DNA from: Stictocephala bisonia
Taxonomy: Eukaryota > Arthropoda > Insecta > Hemiptera > Membracidae
DNA length: 64,000 bases
Direction of reading: 5' to 3'
Assembly: GCA_035578905.1 (NCBI GenBank)
Contig: JAQJVL010000292.1
Location: 112,001-176,000 of the forward strand
Made by a program: the position numbers and the translations under genes. This document shows, in pieces, positions 18,414-28,917 of the stretch. Every line of letters begins with the position of its first letter. Positions within the stretch are counted from its first letter, which is position 1. The notes beneath the pieces were generated by a model. The model did not search any database and was not told the DNA's origin. It saw nothing but the letters and a program-made list of their open reading frames with translations.

Positions 18414-18445
18414 ATACACCACACCACATTTTTGTCTTATATATT
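18414..18445 (+). promoter_or_regulatory. Gene A promoter (right)
   Basis: CACCACACCAC block then TATATATT (18438-18445), 65 nt before the gene A ATG. Confidence 0.5.
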
Positions 18446-18509
18446 GAGGTGCGTTGCTGTTCCACATCACTCGCACACCAACACTTGCAAGCAGCACATC
18501 TAGGCAGCA

Positions 18510-18938
18510 ATGAATACAAATATTGAGTTGGTTGTGCTTGAGCTAAGGTTTGCAAAGTCTTCTTGGACTCCTGCTGCGTTGGAGCTGTTGGATTGTATGG
18601 GAGAGATTGCTACGAGTATTGAAAGTACAAAATTCCGGATGAAATGTATAGACACAGAGATTACACGCTATGGTCAACATTTCACTCACTGCATATGGTC
18701 GAACCCTGAGACGTCTTTCGGACCTATTTATTGCATTTGTAGCGATGTGTTATATCGTCAAGACGACTTCCTTACGTTACTAGACTGCATCGGAGCTGAC
18801 GAGTGTGGGGAGGAGTTGTATAATGCTGTACTGAGGCAGGTGATGGGGAGTGAAGAAGTTGCAAGCTCTACAGCGGACTTCAGGGTTGATGTACTCAAAG
18901 ACGACTCAGACAAGGATAACACATCACCCAGATCCTGA
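18510..18938 (+). CDS. Gene A (right copy): small protein of unknown function, 142 aa
   Basis: Same protein as 1519-1947. Within the pair A/B the first 70 residues differ at about half of positions, while the rest (from YGQHFTHC to the SPRS tail) is nearly identical even at DNA level. That patchwork is typical of partial gene conversion. The tail has DDSDKDNTSPRS, possible phosphorylation sites. AATAAA at 19014-19019, hairpin at 19028-19075, TGGCCTTGA at 19091-19099. No relatives recognised. Confidence 0.75.
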   Translation: MNTNIELVVLELRFAKSSWTPAALELLDCMGEIATSIESTKFRMKCIDTEITRYGQHFTHCIWSNPETSFGPIYCICSDVLYRQDDFLTLLDCIGADECGEELYNAVLRQVMGSEEVASSTADFRVDVLKDDSDKDNTSPRS

Positions 18939-19027
18939 GCCAGCACTAAGTAGTTTGTTACTATAGGTTTAGTCTGTAAGATGTACATATTGTAAAACAT
19001 TTGTAATATTTTAAATAAAGTAAAAAG

Positions 19028-19075
19028 AAAAAGGCTTCTTGGACAGAGCAGTCGTTCTGTCCAAGAAGCCTTTTT
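19028..19075 (+). terminator. Gene A 3' hairpin (right)
   Basis: 22-bp arms, 4-nt loop, starting 8 nt after AATAAA. One G·U pair on the sense strand. The size (48 nt, short loop) also recalls Dicer-independent hairpins of the pre-miR-451 type; no evidence decides. Confidence 0.8.
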
Positions 19076-19099
19076 CAAAAACTATACCAATGGCCTTGA

Positions 19100-19819
19100 C
19101 CCACATAAATTATCCTGAGTTGAATGCTCGGTAAAGATGTTCAGACTCGTATTGTTTTACACTCTGCAATAATACTAATTAATTAAGGATGGCTCGTATT
19201 GTTTATGCTCTGCAAACTTTATCTTTGAATAAGATTGTGCTTCTATGTTCAGTTTAAAGTTGTCGTATTGGTTTAGTACTATCATTTTCCTATATTTAAC
19301 CATAGTTCTATAACAGTAGGTGTAATAAAGGGTTTCTACAACACCGTTCGGAAAAATGTTGTGATTATTTAGGTTTTTGCATTTTGTTTTCTTACATTAC
19401 GTATCACTCTTTAGGCTTCTATTTTAAAATTGTTGTTTGTGAGTAGTGTAAAAATGAGGGGTTTAAGAACAAGTTTAATCAAAAACCCGTATTATGACAA
19501 AAGTTGTAGTATTTGTTTAGCAATATCATATTACTATACTTTAACCATCGTTCTATAACAAGTAGGTGTATTAAAGGGGTTCGGTAACATCGTTAGGAAA
19601 AAACTTGGTGAACTTTTTAGGTTTTACCTCTTACATTACGTTTCACACTTTAGCTCTGTATTTACTCGTAGATTTCTGTTTGTGAGTAGTGTAAAATTGA
19701 AGGTTTTAAATTAAGTTGGATCGAAATCCCGCGTTAAGACTGATGTTGAAGCATTTATAGTCTATAAGACGAGGATTTTAGACTTTAGACGAAATTTACC
19801 ACGCTAGGAGGATTCATGC
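19100..19819. other. Spacer between genes A and B (right)
   Basis: Two diverged copies of a block of about 250 bp (around 19240-19460 and 19490-19700) with 'gttctataac.agtaggtgta', 'ttacattacgt' and 'tttgtgagtagtgtaaaa'. A gene E tail remnant at about 19732-19790. No intact gene. Confidence 0.5.
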
Positions 19820-19870
19820 AACCCCCACCACATGATGTTACCCCCACCATGAATTTCCTCTTATATATTA
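19820..19870 (+). promoter_or_regulatory. Gene B promoter (right)
   Basis: ACCCCCACCA at 19821-19830 and 19840-19849, 19 bp apart, then TTATATATTA at 19861-19870. The ATG is at 19929. Confidence 0.6.
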
Positions 19871-19928
19871 CAGTTCGCTGCTTTCTAACATCACTTGCAC
19901 GCCAGCAGTTGAAGCAATCACATTCAAT

Positions 19929-20357
19929 ATGAACACAAATATGGAGCTGGTGTTGCTTAACGTCAGGTTGGCAAAATCTTCTTGGAGTTCTGAGGCGCTG
20001 GAAAAGTTGAACACTATGGGTGCAATAGCGCAGAGTATTGAGCGTACTAAGATTCGAATGAATTGTACTGAATCCAAAGTTACAAAGTACGGTCAACATT
20101 TCACTCACTGTATGTGGTCGAACCCTGAGACAACTTTCGGACCTATTTATTGCATTTGTAGCGATGTGTTACATCGCGAAGACGACTTCCTTAGGTTACT
20201 AGACCGCATCGGAGCTGACGAGTGTGGGGAGGAGTTGTATAATGCAGTACTGAGGCAGGTGATGGGAAGTGAAGAAGTTGCAAGCTCTACAGCGGACTTC
20301 GGGGTTGATGTACTCAAAGACGACTCAGACAAGGAGAACACATCACCCAGATCCTGA
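19929..20357 (+). CDS. Gene B (right copy): small protein of unknown function, 142 aa
   Basis: Paralog of gene A with N-terminus MNTNMELVLLNVRLAKSSW. Differs from the left copy at two residues (Thr for Ala about residue 29, Asp for Asn about residue 120). Complete unit: two C-rich repeats, TATA, ATG, AATAAA (20432-20437), a perfect 22-bp hairpin (20445-20492) and TGACCTTGACCC (from 20508). Central Cys/His cluster (FTHC, YCICSD) and acidic tail as in gene A. Function unknown. Confidence 0.75.
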   Translation: MNTNMELVLLNVRLAKSSWSSEALEKLNTMGAIAQSIERTKIRMNCTESKVTKYGQHFTHCMWSNPETTFGPIYCICSDVLHREDDFLRLLDRIGADECGEELYNAVLRQVMGSEEVASSTADFGVDVLKDDSDKENTSPRS

Positions 20358-20444
20358 GCCAGCACTAAGTAGTTTATTACTGTAGGTTTAGTCTGTAAGA
20401 TGTACATATTGTAAAAATTTGTAATATTTTAAATAAAGTAAAAG

Positions 20445-20492
20445 AAAAAGGCTTCTTGGACAGAACAGTCGTTCTGTCCAAGAAGCCTTTTT
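20445..20492 (+). terminator. Gene B 3' hairpin (right)
   Basis: Perfect 22-bp arms with the 4-nt loop AGTC. The gene A hairpin differs by A to G, which keeps the pair as G·U. Missing in the left arm. Confidence 0.8.
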
Positions 20493-20532
20493 CAAAAAAC
20501 ACACAAATGACCTTGACCCACAAATTATCCCT

Positions 20533-20586
20533 GTGACGTACTAACCTACGTCACCATGACGTCATTGTGACGTCACCGTGACGTCA
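20533..20586. promoter_or_regulatory. Cluster of TGACGTCA palindromes at the outer end of the right arm
   Basis: GTGACGTA-6 nt-TACGTCAC (20533-20554), then three perfect TGACGTCA sites at 20557, 20568 and 20579, exactly 11 bp apart, about one helical turn. Lies beyond the last gene, next to the presumed element border. Confidence 0.65.
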
Positions 20587-20600
20587 CAAAACTCACCTGT

Positions 20601-21870
20601 CAAACCATTTGATTTATGTGAGCCAGCACCGGCAAATTACACTACTATGGTGTATACATAATAAGCTGCATAACAAAGAATGTGGTCATTATTTCAGACT
20701 ACTGGCACTTCCTATTTACTTCCGGATTTTGCCCGATTGTTTAATGAACCTATTAACTATTATAATTATAACTATTCACCTTACGATCCTGACAGTTCTC
20801 AGAATTACCATCTCTACAAATACTAGCCCGAGTCTATTCTTGGTACTCTATTCCTTTTATCAGCTGGGTTAGCCTTCTTGTAGCAGCTATCATGTACTCG
20901 TTTGGTGTAGTACGATCTCCCAACGTCTCTACATCTTGGGAAGGTTGTCTTCAATACTTGTGGGACATGTAACAATCGCAGTTTGCCAATACAGTGAGGT
21001 GGTTTTATCTTTACCTAAGATTTTCAGAAGTCGTCGTTCCAATCTAAATAATCTACTAAAGAATAATTCAAACAATAATTTTATTTTAGACACTTCCTAT
21101 ATATATTCAACCTGAGAATAAATCTGTAATGATAGAAAAAATACACATTAAAGTTTCGTTTTTTAAATTAAAAAAATAGGAACTTTTAGAGGAAGGCGAG
21201 AAAAGGTTTTCGGAGAATCATAAGGGAATTAAGATATCAGCAAAGCGGACGTTTATGGGATATAAAGAACACACCCCATGAAATATTTCTAGATAAAAGT
21301 TGCACAACGGTGTTCATTAAAATCCATAAATATAGTAAAAAGCAGTGAATAAAATGAACTGTAAACAAAGATACTTGTGACATGGCTCACTGAAGCTACA
21401 AAAGTAGTGAATTTTATGTGCTGTAAACTTCATTTAGGTGTAATATTGTTTGATTACCACTTTGGGATAGTCTTTATTAAAGTTTTAAAACTAAATCTTG
21501 AGATAAATCGATCCCAAACCTATATTCACCTTAAAAAAAGTAACAGGAATACAGTATAGTGTATGGAAAATTTTAAATAATGCAACATATTTAACACTTA
21601 TTTTACGTATAGAGCTGTTTTGTGTTATGCTTGTACTAACTAGAGGACATTTATGTGAAGAGGCTGCAGGTTCTCATAACACAGCTCCCGTTAATTATTA
21701 CACGCTATTAATGTTTTTATTGTGTATATTTATACTCTTAGTGCTTAAATGATAACGTATAACACAAGCTTCCAAACGTTTTCAGTTTTATTACCGTTTC
21801 ATTTAACGGCAAATACTGGCAGTACAGAAATTATTCTGTTTCTGTATTTATACATGCAATAAATAATCAA
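20601..21870. other. No feature recognised
   Basis: AT-rich, short open frames without supporting signals. The element's motifs stop here. Confidence 0.4.
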
Positions 21871-21879
21871 CTAAATGTT

Positions 21880-22025
21880 GCCAGCGTAGTGGCTCAGTGG
21901 CTTAGCGGAGGGCAGGGCCAAGTTTTGTATCCCTCCTGTCGTAGGCCTACTTCATTTTTTAAATAAAGTTCACGCACAGGCCTGAAGAGCCATGTGAACT
22001 GGTGAGTGAAGTTTATTAAAACAAT
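21880..22025 (+). mobile_element. tRNA-derived SINE, degenerate
   Basis: GTAGTGGCTCAGTGGCTTAGCGG resembles an A box; the B box is degraded. The body (TAAAGTTCAC, CAGGCCTGAAGAGCCATG, CTGGTGAGT) matches the SINE at 6600. Confidence 0.55.
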
Positions 22026-22512
22026 GTCAGAAACTTCAAATACTATCGGTATGGATATAACATTTCCTGCTTCTTCGATGTTTAATAAATTAAGACTCGC
22101 TAAATATATAAACCTCATAAATTGTAGCTGGTTATACTGTACTATATATCTGTCTGACATCAGGTAATTAATTGTGGAGACAATGGCCATGAAGACAAAG
22201 GGAACTGCTATGTGTAACATAGACTCATGTATGTTTATGTATTGTCAATTCGCCAAAATAATTATTTTGTTATTGTTAAATTCTTACGTTGAAAACATTC
22301 ATATGTCAACAAACATCGAGTTTATGAATAATTGTGATGAATAGTCAGCGTTTTATTATTTTTACCTGTACCTTATAGACAATAAAGTTACGTTGGTCGA
22401 AAGGTCACTAGTAGTTTCAATTACGATCACTCCTTTTTCAGAATAAGTATACAACTTTATTTATTTCACATACGGCAATACACCATTTCTAACATTATAA
22501 CTATTATTATAA
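22026..22512. other. No feature recognised
   Basis: AT-rich sequence with short frames only. Confidence 0.4.
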
Positions 22513-23460
22513 TGTCACTTGGTTAGGTCCCATCTTGAGTATTGTTCAATCGTCTGGTCACCGTATCAGGATTTCCTTATCGAAAGACTGCAATCCATTC
22601 AAACTCGCTTTATCCGGCTGGTGGGTCTACGACTAGGATATCGCTTCTCTGAAGTTCCTGTTGATGAATTGGCTGTAACACTGGGCTTGCAATCGCTAGA
22701 ATTGCGAAGAAGGACATCTGATCTTATGTTTCTTTTCAAGATCATCAATGGTGAGATTCGCTGTCCGGAACTTCTAGCAATGATTTATTTCCACGTTCCA
22801 GCTTCTACCAGATCCAGGGAGCTGTTTGCCAGAACACACCACACCACATCATATGCACAGCACTGTACAATGGTTCGGTTGCAACGCACAGGAAACACCC
22901 TAACTTCAGACATTGATTTCTTTAACTGTAGTGCTGCTCGGTTCAAGAAGATGATCACCCGGGGAGAGAATGATGAATCTTGAGTCTTTCTCCAGCTATA
23001 GCTCATGTTGTAACTTATTATTTCATCACACTCATTCAAATATTTTTTACTATTCATTCACACCCATTGCAGTCTAATGTCATCTTGATTGTCAAACCAT
23101 TCATCATGTTATGTGTGTTTATTTATATTTTCGTGTTAGAATTTGCATATTTGTTAGATATTATTATGTTGCATTTACAAAATATTTATCCTTGTTATCG
23201 CTTATGTCACTTCTACTATGTCAACACAAATTGTTGAATTTATTGTATATTTATTGCATGTATTTATATGTGTACATGTTAACTTGATTGTTCTCAATTG
23301 TATATTGTTATCCAACTAATTCTTAAGCACCGATAATTTCCATATTTATTAGCCTCTGTTTTCTATTTTTCTGTTCTCTATTTTTAGCCTGAATTTTTTT
23401 GTATACAATTTTGTTAAATAGGCATATGCCGTTAATCATAATAATAATAATAATAATTAT
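22513..23460 (+). mobile_element. 5'-truncated non-LTR retrotransposon
   Basis: Open frame from 22513 to 22983 (about 156 codons, no ATG) reads VRSHLEYCSIVWSPY then LERLQS-like, RFIRLVGLRLG and LGLQSLELRRRTSDLMFLFK, the C-terminal thumb region after the reverse transcriptase in Jockey/CR1-group LINEs. A 3' UTR of about 450 bp ends in (TAA)n at about 23437-23460. The polymerase core is missing: a typical 5'-truncated insertion. Confidence 0.75.
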
Positions 23461-23579
23461 TAGATGACAGTACTACTAGTAAATAATAGTAAAATATTTA
23501 GCAGTACTACAAGCTAATAAATAAATAATGATAGTTTAACTGTAGCACCATTGAAATCTGTCGAAAGAGATGGTGAGGA

Positions 23580-24030
23580 GCAGTGATTGGATCATGCATA
23601 GAGCTAGGGACTCATGTTTAGAGCTAAAGACTCATGCACAAATGTAGGTACTCAAGCACAGAGCTAGGGACTGATGTAGGGAGTCTCAAACTTAGGACTA
23701 TGGATACAAGCGCAGAGCTAAGTAGTCATGATCAGAACTAGGGACTCATGCACAGATGTAGCAACTTAAGCACAGAGCTAGGGACTCATGCAGTGAGATA
23801 GAGCCTCATACATAGAACTATGTACACAAGCACATAGCTAGGGACTCATGTACAGAGTTAGGGACTAATGCACAGAGCTAGGGACTAATGCAGAAAGATA
23901 AAGATTCATACATAGAACTAGGGACTCAAGCACAGAGTCAGGTAGTCATGCACAGAACTAGGAAGTAATGAACAGAGTTAAGTACTCAAACACAGAGCTA
24001 GAAACTAATACACAAAGCTAGGTACTCAGA
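23580..24030. repeat. Degenerate minisatellite, unit about 24 bp
   Basis: Variants of 'cacagagctagggactcatg' repeat about 18 times, some reading 'actcaag'. Confidence 0.75.
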
Positions 24031-25860
24031 TCAAGACTTTCAACTTTAGATTTGGTTGAAATGGAGCACAGTATAACTGCTTGATTAGAGGCATTACAGC
24101 ACAGATAACACAGATCGCCCGTGGCGAAGGGAACATTGTTGCACGTTTTCATTTGGTGTAGGTAGGTTCGTATGTGAAAGGCCGTATATAGACTGAACTG
24201 TCGACTAGTAGAATCTAGCAACCGCAGTTTGACATTGTATAGCATGGAGAGTTATTTGTTAGTGTACCTCGCAGGTAACCTACGTATCTCTCCAAAGCCT
24301 CACATTCCAAACTAGTGTATGATCTGCAAAGTGAAATAATGGGCTTCCAGTGTGGTGAGTAATAACACCCACTGCTTCTATTTCCTGGCTGGTTCACTTA
24401 TACTTAGAAACAAAGAGTTTTGACAAATTGTTATCGAGGGCATTTGTGTTTATCTTGTGTTTATCTTGTGTTCTTTTCTGGTCTGTTTTATAATTACTTA
24501 GTAAGACAAAGCCTGATTCCACATATTGGTTTTCGGCCTCGAAATGATCATTGATACTCTTTTGGCCAAGAAGCATGATTCTACTGTTCCTTTTGATTAT
24601 TTGGTGACCTTTCAATATATTTAACAAGAAAAAACCCGATATGGTTCTGTTTACACAACAAACTCTTGAGATTTTCACTGGCCTGGCCAATTATCGAAGG
24701 CCTTTTCTGAGGGCAAACCAATCTTTGTTAGTAACGAGAATACACAAATCACCAACAGTCAGGTAACCCCTATATTTAGAATAAAATACGCACTAACAAC
24801 ATTATTGAGGTGTGTCAACAGAATATATTGTTGTTGTTATTAGTGATCTGTTATTATTGGTTTAATAAACAAAATATAACGTTTTATTATGTGACATAAT
24901 TTTAATAGCTAAAGATAAAAATTACGAAAACCAAACCTAAAATATTTATTAGAGGAATTTTAAATTCTGTCACGGCAAACATTAACAGTTTTATTGCCCC
25001 CGTAACTGCACCGCATGTATTCATGGCTTTATTACTTTGGCATTTAAAATTATAGCCAGTAAAATTACATTGGGAAAAATTGGCCCCGGCGGTTCCCTGC
25101 TATTAAATGGTAAAATATATTAATGGTTATTAATGCACTGTCTGTAAATAAATATAATTTATTGGGTAATAATAATTTGTCATTTTACTAGATAGTAACT
25201 GTTCAATTACTCTTATCTTGAAATTGGTCAAATTTTTATGTAGTACTTACATTTTTGCATGGTTAATAATATTCTGATAACAATTTTAAATGTATTTAAT
25301 TGTATTTTAAAATGTACGTAGAGCACTTACATTTTTAGTATGTATTACCATATAACATTGTTACATGAAGATAAGATGAACTGCAACTTCACGAAGTTTA
25401 AATCGTTAAGTTTGTTTAGTTGAATTCACCAAAACACTAACGAAGTAGACTAATGTCTTGTTATCTTGACATCTCTTACTTGTTTTTAACTAACACATTT
25501 GGGTCGGTCAAACAGTGAACACTAACAACTAATTGGTAGTTGTAGTTGATGAAATAGAACCAATTTAAATTTTGAATTGGTAAGAGAGTCAGATTTTAAT
25601 TAACATAAATGATATGTTCGCCGTATTACTATTAAGGAGTATTATGTAACATATGAATTGTAAAGGGCGGACTCAATGCGTGAGCGAGAATATTGCAGTT
25701 CCCTTCGTTCTGAGAAACCAGTCTTTGAAGGGCTTTGGCAATGGTTGATGAAGATACCCCACGTTAAGGAAAACATCACGCTCATGTACGCTGTAACCGT
25801 CTTCCTCAGTGCAGTTCATACTTAAAACTGTTTTAATCGATACAATTAATGTGTGTACTA
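24031..25860. other. No gene recognised
   Basis: Minus-strand frames of 60-98 codons (24018-24690) lack recognisable motifs. The rest is AT-rich. Confidence 0.35.
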
Positions 25861-25867
25861 TTCATGA

Positions 25868-26060
25868 TTTTTTTATTTATAGGCAAGACGCTGATCGTCA
25901 AGTTAAAGATGGGGGGGGGGGGGTAGACGAGTGTTATGGGTGTAGATGAACGAGTGTAGTCATTATTACTGGTTACCTATTCCAAGGAAATGTTGACTTA
26001 TTTTACTCCGATAGCTAGGGATCTACAGTTTAAAGTGGACTATACACATGGAATATATAT
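25868..26060 (-). mobile_element. Fragment of a dispersed repeat family (GATCG family)
   Basis: 'aagacgctgatcgtc', 'gacgagtgttatgggtgtagatg' and 'ttactggttacc' match the ends of the copies at 26785, 34128, 48903 and 52685. A G run interrupts it. Confidence 0.55.
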
Positions 26061-26129
26061 ATATATATATTGTGTAGTTATGCACATGAAGCCATTTCAA
26101 TCCACATTCAATAATACGTCTACAATGGT

Positions 26130-26300
26130 ACGTCTCTCCCAAACACACACGTACAGAGAGGTATTGACCCTCCATTTAAAGTGAACATCAGAAAGTCGAT
26201 GATTGCAAATTGCGTCCTTTTCAGGGTAGATTAGCTGGTCTTCATGAAATCGGAGAAGCAGGTGTTGAATGGTTGTGAAACCTGGATTTAGCTCTGTGAC
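26130..26300 (+). mobile_element. LINE 3'-end remnant
   Basis: Contains LAGLHEIGEAGVEWL and NLDLAL, matching the end of the frame at 57700-58010, next to 'cacgtacagaggtattgaccc' repeats also found at 58140-58290. Confidence 0.5.
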
Positions 26301-26784
26301 GGGAAATCTATATTTAAACGCTAAAACAAAAGTACTTTGTAATTTAGATTTTTTTTGGGATTTTAAATTTGTGCCATCCCTACCTCTCAGCCAAACACGT
26401 ACAGTGGTGTTGCTGTGTTTAAAATCAGTATTAGAAAATTAAATTATTGAAATATCACGCTGTAAAAGAATTCTCACAAGAAATAAACCATAATGAAAAT
26501 GAATATTTAAAATTTTACTTTTTGAGAATATCAAAACTAAAATTTACACTCATAAAAGCATACACAAACCTTAATTGAAGAAGTTGAAATCTTGTGTTTT
26601 ATATTGTTTTAATTCAATTATTTTTCTTTTATAACGAAAGTGTAAAAGAAAAGTAACTTTCATGTAACTACACATATTTAATGTATGTAGTATTATACAA
26701 TTTAATGGTTTTTTAATAGACAACTATACATTTGTTTTAATATTAACTAATTAAATGTTATTCAAACTATAAATATTCACTATT

Positions 26785-27140
26785 CATGATTTTTTATTTA
26801 TAGGCAAGACGCTGATCGTCAAGTTAAAGATGGGGGGGGGGGGGGGTAGACGAGTGTGATGGGTGTAGATGAAACGAGTGAAGTCATTATTACTGGTTAC
26901 CTATTCCAAGGAAATGTTGACTTATTTTACTCCGATAGCTAGGGACCTAGAGTTTAAAGTATACTATACACATGTAGTGGCCTGACACAACACTCTAATC
27001 CTGGCAACTATGACAAAAGGAACCATAGGATACTTACCTAGTAGTGTCTACGTCAATGGCAAAGAGTGGATGGACTGTTGGTATTATAAGGACTGATAAC
27101 AGAGCTTGTGGTTTACAATCTCTACAAAAAATAACCCCCC
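26785..27140 (-). mobile_element. Longer copy of the GATCG family
   Basis: Starts like 25868 and continues with 'ctagtagtgtctacgtcaatggc' and 'ggtttacaatctc', which match 34420-34510. Confidence 0.6.
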
Positions 27141-28059
27141 CCCCCTCATAAAACTAGTACATATACATACCTACTAGTACTAATACAGATAGTGTCTTCT
27201 ATTAAATAGTTTTGCCAATTCAGGGAGTCTATTTAAGCATTAAGATACAATGTGTCAATCTTGATCTTGAAAGAAAAGTCGACATCACATTTTTAATATT
27301 ACATTTGAAACCATAAAATATCTGAACACATTTCAATTTGCATTCGACAACCACAAGTCAAGTGACATCTCACTTCCGCGCCAGTCAAACATAGCTGTCG
27401 CTCAGGTCCTTGCCAGTTATACTTACTTATCTATGTTTACTTCAGTAATTATTATTATTGAAAGTCTCGATAGAATTAGTAATGATTTTAGGATAATAGA
27501 GCTATTGAACTTCAAATAAATATTTATTCAATATTATAAGAATTGAATATTTAGAAAACAAAAACATAGTTGTTCTACAGGAATTGCGACATCTAGTATA
27601 GACAAATATAAACATAGCTATGCTAATGCTATTACTTCGATAAGTACTCAAAATTATGATATGTTTTCAGAAGTGATATTACATACAACCAATGGTTTTA
27701 TTACTGATTGTTGTAGATTTCTAAGCTATGTTACCCCTGAAAATGTAATTAGTGTCAAATTCATCCATCAGCACTGCTATTTTAGTCACTACATAAGTTA
27801 TAGACATATAATTTTTCAAAATGCATTAAAAGTAAGTAAAAAGGAGTAAACGTGATCCAGCTACAACTACGTACTGCGGGACTTATCAGTAGTAATGAAG
27901 GCGCCGTGCCATATCACATGAATGTACCCTGGCCAGAAAAAGTCTTGAATAACTAAAGTGTTACAGTTCCAAAAAATAAAGATTATAAAACAACGGTTTA
28001 TAAACAATTTAATGGTAAGTTTTTGTTATTGTTAATTATTTCAAGATTTCAACCTCGGT
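27141..28059. other. No feature recognised
   Basis: AT-rich; a 62-codon frame (27661-27849) has no supporting motif. Confidence 0.35.
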
Positions 28060-28615
28060 ATATCATTACACACTGACTATCTACGTTAGGCCTATATCGG
28101 TCTGTAGCCACGCTCGCTGCACTCATGCCTAAATTAGATTACAGCTTCAATCCGTTATTACAAATTCACTATCTACGTTAAGCCTAAATCGGTCTTGAGC
28201 TCCCTGCGCTCGTGCCTAACGTAGATTACAGCTTCAATCTGTTATTACAAACCGATTACCTACGTTTAGCCTACATTGGTCTTGAGACACGGCCTATATT
28301 TTAAACGTTGCTCTCTGCACTCGTACCTAACTTAGATTACAGATTCAATCTGTTATTACAAACCAATTACCTACGTTTAGCCTACATCGGTCTTGAGCTA
28401 CGATGTATCTTTCAAACGTTGCTCGCTGCACACGTGCCTAATTTAGATTACAGCTTCAATCTGTTATTACAAACTGACTATATACGTTCAGCCTACATCG
28501 GTCTTGAACCACTGTCTGTCTCTTAAACGTTGCTCGCTGCGCTCGTACCTAAATTAGATTATAGCTTCAATCTGTTATTACAAACAGATTACCTACGTTC
28601 ATCTTACATCATTAT
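28060..28615. repeat. Tandem repeat, unit about 111 bp
   Basis: 'acagcttcaatctgttattacaaac' recurs at about 28140, 28229, 28339, 28450 and 28561, with 'cctacatcggtcttgag' and 'cgttgctcgctgc' in each unit; the first unit is about 88 bp. Confidence 0.8.
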
Positions 28616-28888
28616 TCAGTTTTGTTATAACTTTTAAACTTCACTCACTGCCTCATTCCTAGGCTTTCGTCTATTATTCATCTAGTAATTAATTGAATTC
28701 ACTCATTTGAGCACAATCATTCTCTATGAATAATCGCATAATCATAAAAGAGGAATATAATTTATTACTAGTTTTTTAAATACTGTACACACGAAAATCT
28801 ATTACGTTTTTAAACTCATTGTTGTTTGATTAAAACATGTGTCCAACATAGAGTATTAGTACCTATATTCAAATATTATTTAATATAT

Positions 28889-28916
28889 AGTATAAAACAT
28901 ATATATGTTTTATACT
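28889..28916. repeat. Perfect 28-bp palindrome
   Basis: Each half is AGTATAAAACATAT. It borders the minisatellite that starts at 28918. Confidence 0.7.
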
Positions 28917-28917
28917 G

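Larger units (their letters stand above)
14074..20600. repeat. Right arm of the large inverted repeat
   Basis: Mirror copy of 1-5656. Its inner part (14074-15100) is rearranged: a partial copy of the C-tail module at 14074-14230, a retroelement fragment at about 14367-14935, then a junction into a gene D-type 3' module at 14940-15100. The outer part extends past the window's left-arm equivalent (20456) through a cluster of TGACGTCA palindromes to about 20590, after which the sequence becomes ordinary. The exact outer boundary cannot be set without the other arm's flank. Confidence 0.88.

Noticed and set aside
1..20600. Whole inverted repeat as an assembly artefact
   Set aside because: Not excluded, but the arms differ in gene B residues, homopolymers, a hairpin, the gene D frame and the inner rearrangement, which a simple mirrored misassembly would not give.
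24018..24690. Minus-strand frames with several Cys residues as exons of a host gene
   Set aside because: No splice structure or recognisable domain could be supported.
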